Positions 24,870 through 27,086 of a stretch of DNA of 27,086 bases are shown here, in pieces (the first letter of the stretch is position 1; the number at the start of each line of letters is the position of its first letter). The stretch covers positions 1 to 27,086 of the forward strand of contig CAJTSB010000032.1 in the NCBI GenBank assembly GCA_910578825.1, written 5' to 3'. The stretch is from an uncultured Lachnospiraceae bacterium. GTDB lineage: Bacteria; Bacillota; Clostridia; Lachnospirales; Lachnospiraceae. A program made the position numbers and the translations under genes. Under the pieces are notes generated by a model. The model was given only the letters and a program-made list of their open reading frames with translations. It did not search any database and was not told the DNA's origin.

Positions 24870-26960
24870 TTATTCTTCTCCGTTGTCGAGTTTATTCTTT
24901 CTTGCTTCTACTTCCTTCTCCTGAATGTCGGAAGGAGTCTGTTCATAACGCGCAAATTCATAGGAAAACAGCCCGCTTCCTCCTGTCATGGAACGAAGGT
25001 CTGTCATATAACCATAAAGTTCCATATAGGGTACGTCTGCCGTTACCTCCGTCTTGCCCGCTTCTGCCGGGTTCATACCTAATACGCGTCCGCGGCGCTT
25101 GTTTAAATCTCCCATAACATCTCCGGTATACTTATCCGGTACAATGACTTTCATCGTTGCAATCGGCTCCAGCAATACCGGAGAAGCCTCCATAATTCCC
25201 TTCTTGAAGGCCTGAATGGTTGCCATCTTAAATGCCATCTCGGAGGAATCCACCGGATGGTAAGAACCATCATATAAAACAGCTTTAATACCAACAACCG
25301 GGTATGCAGCCATCGGTCCCTTCAATACGGAATCCTGCAGTCCTTTCTCAACTGCCGGGAAATAATTTTTGGGAACGGCGCCGCCGACTACCTGCTGTTC
25401 AAATTCATAAGCGGTTTCCAGATCGCCGCTCGGTTCAAATGTCATCTTGACATGTCCATACTGTCCATGTCCGCCGGATTGTTTCTTATATTTGTATTCC
25501 ACATCTGATTTCTTGCGGATGGTCTCACGGAACGCAATCTTCGGACGACTAAGCTCTATGGTTACTTTGTAACGCTCCTGCAGCTTGCTCACTACAACTT
25601 CCAGATGCTGGTCACCGATACCATAAATCAAAGTCTGCCCATTTGCACTGTCATTTTCCACTTTCAAAGTCAGGTCTTCCTGCATCAGTTTCTGCAATGC
25701 CTGAGATACTTTATCCTCATCGCCCTTGTTCTTCGTCTTATATCTCTTATATGTATACGGCGTGGAAATCTGGGTCTTTCCATATACGACAGGGGTTGCC
25801 TTCGTAGAAAGGGTGTCGCGGGTTGTTGATTTTGCCAATTTCGCCAACGCTCCGAGGTCGCCTGCATGAAGTTCCGGCACTTCCTCCGCCTTATTACCGC
25901 GCATTACATAAAGCTTGCCAATCTTCATTTCCTGCGACTTCTCTTCATTGTACAATACATCATCTGTCTTAAGCACGCCGGAATTGACCTTGATTAAAGA
26001 GTATTTTCCGATAAACGGATCTGCAATCGTCTTAAAAATGTAAGCGCTCTTTGCTTTCGCAATATCGTAATCGCCGTCAAACACTTCATTGGTCTTCATA
26101 TTTACACCTTTGCACGGACGTTTCTCCGGGCTTGGAAGATATTTAATAATATCGTCAAGCAGTGTATAGACGCCCTGTACCAGCGTACTGGAACCCATGG
26201 AAATAGGCACGATGCTGCCATCCACTACATTCGTACGAAGTGCGGAACGGATTTCAAATTCTGAGAACTCTTCACCGGAAAAATAACGATCCATGAATTC
26301 TTCGCTTGTCTCAGCAACCGCCTCCATCAACGCCTCACGGCAGATTTCCAGATTATTCTTCGAATAATCCGGTATTTCGGACTCTACGACCTCACCCTTG
26401 TCATTCCAACGATTACCGGTCTGTGCCACGACATTGACATACCCCACAAATTTCTCATTCTCACGAATCGGAAGATGGAACGGCGCAATTTTCTTGCCGT
26501 ACATTTCCTGCAAATCTTCCACTACCTGACGGAAACTTGCATTATCGTCATCCATCTCTGTCACAAATACCATACGCGGTATCTTATATTTCTCGCAGAT
26601 ATCCCATGCCTTCTGTGTTCCCACTTCCACACCGCTCTTGCCGGATACCACGATAATTGCGGCGTCTGCAACGCTAACAGCCTCTTCTACTTCTCCTACG
26701 AATCCAAAATAACCCGGTGTGTCCAACAGGTTGATTTTCGTCTCATCCCAGATAACCGGAACCACCGAAGTATTAATAGAAAAAAGACGCTTGGTTTCTT
26801 CTTTGTCGTAATCACTGATGGTATTGCCATCTGTGACCTTACCCATCCGCTTGGTAATACCGGACAGATACGCCATTGCTTCTACCAAAGTCGTCTTTCC
26901 ACTACCACCGTGTCCTAACAGAACAACGTTTCTTATCTTATCAGTTGTATACACGTTCAT
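24870..26960 (-). CDS. Elongation factor G-like GTPase (EF-G paralog)
   Basis: A 696-aa translational GTPase started at the ATG at 26960, with GGGAGG nine bases upstream; the longer reading from 26981 runs over this ribosome site. Domains follow EF-G order (G, II, III, IV, V). G1 is GHGGSGKT (16-23) and G3 is DTPG (80-83). Switch I lacks the RGIT motif of true EF-G (KRLFSINTS instead), and G4 reads TEMD (134-137) instead of NKMD. Domain IV has GGHGQYGHVKM and YDGSYHPVDSSEMAF; domain V ends with MTGGSGLFSYEF. It matches the EF-G-like paralog family of Firmicutes rather than the essential fusA, and no rpsL, rpsG or tuf is nearby. Its role (translation, recycling or stress) is uncertain. Confidence 0.9.
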   Translation of the reverse strand: MNVYTTDKIRNVVLLGHGGSGKTTLVEAMAYLSGITKRMGKVTDGNTISDYDKEETKRLFSINTSVVPVIWDETKINLLDTPGYFGFVGEVEEAVSVADAAIIVVSGKSGVEVGTQKAWDICEKYKIPRMVFVTEMDDDNASFRQVVEDLQEMYGKKIAPFHLPIRENEKFVGYVNVVAQTGNRWNDKGEVVESEIPDYSKNNLEICREALMEAVAETSEEFMDRYFSGEEFSEFEIRSALRTNVVDGSIVPISMGSSTLVQGVYTLLDDIIKYLPSPEKRPCKGVNMKTNEVFDGDYDIAKAKSAYIFKTIADPFIGKYSLIKVNSGVLKTDDVLYNEEKSQEMKIGKLYVMRGNKAEEVPELHAGDLGALAKLAKSTTRDTLSTKATPVVYGKTQISTPYTYKRYKTKNKGDEDKVSQALQKLMQEDLTLKVENDSANGQTLIYGIGDQHLEVVVSKLQERYKVTIELSRPKIAFRETIRKKSDVEYKYKKQSGGHGQYGHVKMTFEPSGDLETAYEFEQQVVGGAVPKNYFPAVEKGLQDSVLKGPMAAYPVVGIKAVLYDGSYHPVDSSEMAFKMATIQAFKKGIMEASPVLLEPIATMKVIVPDKYTGDVMGDLNKRRGRVLGMNPAEAGKTEVTADVPYMELYGYMTDLRSMTGGSGLFSYEFARYEQTPSDIQEKEVEARKNKLDNGEE

Positions 26961-26998
26961 AATGTTTTTCCTCCCATACATTATTTGTTCATGTCTAT

Positions 26999-27027
26999 AT
27001 TTTACTAAAATTTTTGGAAATTTACAA
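26999..27027 (-). promoter_or_regulatory. Promoter of the EF-G-like gene
   Basis: Minus strand -35 TTGTAA (27022-27027), 17-base spacer, -10 TAAAAT (26999-27004), in an A/T-rich stretch about 40 bases before the start codon. Confidence 0.65.
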
Positions 27028-27050
27028 CCTTTTTATTCAAAATTTACAAA

Positions 27051-27086
27051 GTGATGGTAACAGCGCAGCCTGTTTGTTACATCACC
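27051..27086 (+). repeat. REP-like palindromic repeat, right copy
   Basis: GTGAT and GTAACA (27051-27062, with one bulged G) can pair with TGTTAC and ATCAC (27076-27085) around a loop containing CAGCCTG. Bases 27066-27083 repeat the left-end copy exactly in the opposite orientation. It lies about 24 bases upstream of the -35 box of the EF-G-like gene. Confidence 0.65.

Noticed and set aside
24870..26960. Identification as the essential fusA
   Set aside because: Switch I and G4 motifs differ from true EF-G and the str operon genes are absent.
26961..26981. Seven-residue extension of the EF-G-like protein
   Set aside because: The codons coincide with the GGGAGG ribosome site that serves the ATG at 26960.

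Overview
The window looks like part of a low-to-mid GC, spore-forming Clostridia chromosome, most likely Lachnospiraceae-like. The grounds are the V/A-type ATPase operon, the eukaryote-type NADP isocitrate dehydrogenase, the Cu/Zn-SOD-family protein without a signal peptide, a Gly/Cys-rich 'chorion-like' small protein, strong AGGAGG ribosome sites and mother-cell-like promoter motifs. This is inference from gene content; no marker for a species is present. There are no rRNA or tRNA genes, transposases or CRISPR arrays.

Layout. (1) 32-3831, minus strand: a gntR-icd-ABC-F operon with its own promoter and a perfect 14-bp palindrome over the -10 box. (2) 3917-17825, minus strand: a 13-gene unit read from one good promoter at 17960-17988. 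It opens with a receiver-domain protein that has lost its phosphoacceptor Asp, continues with the nine V-ATPase genes (G/H, C, I, K, F, E, A, B, D) and runs by an ATGA overlap into a MoxR AAA+ ATPase, a DUF58 protein and a membrane transglutaminase. Its mRNA appears to begin exactly at a 42-nt hairpin. (3) 17990-19380: a cluster of four small genes: a 78-aa Cys/Gly-rich membrane peptide (+), an overlooked 48-aa gene (-), and 104-aa and 94-aa proteins (+). Two of these have promoters resembling sigma-K or sigma-E sites, so the cluster may belong to sporulation. (4) 19393-26960: leuS (-), a divergent Cu/Zn-SOD-like gene (+), a dCache-type chemoreceptor (-) and an EF-G-like GTPase (-), with clear hairpin terminators between convergent or tandem units.

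Both ends of the window carry copies of one 28-36 bp palindromic repeat in opposite orientation (18 bp identical), overlapping the ABC-F stop codon at the left and lying upstream of the EF-G-like promoter at the right. The window may be a contig that broke at a dispersed REP-like element.

How the genes work together: the ATPase complex is complete (catalytic A/B, central stalk D/F/C, peripheral stalks E and G/H, membrane I/K), so ion pumping or ATP synthesis is expected. The coupling to a regulator with a degenerate receiver and to a MoxR-DUF58-transglutaminase envelope module is the most unusual part of the window.
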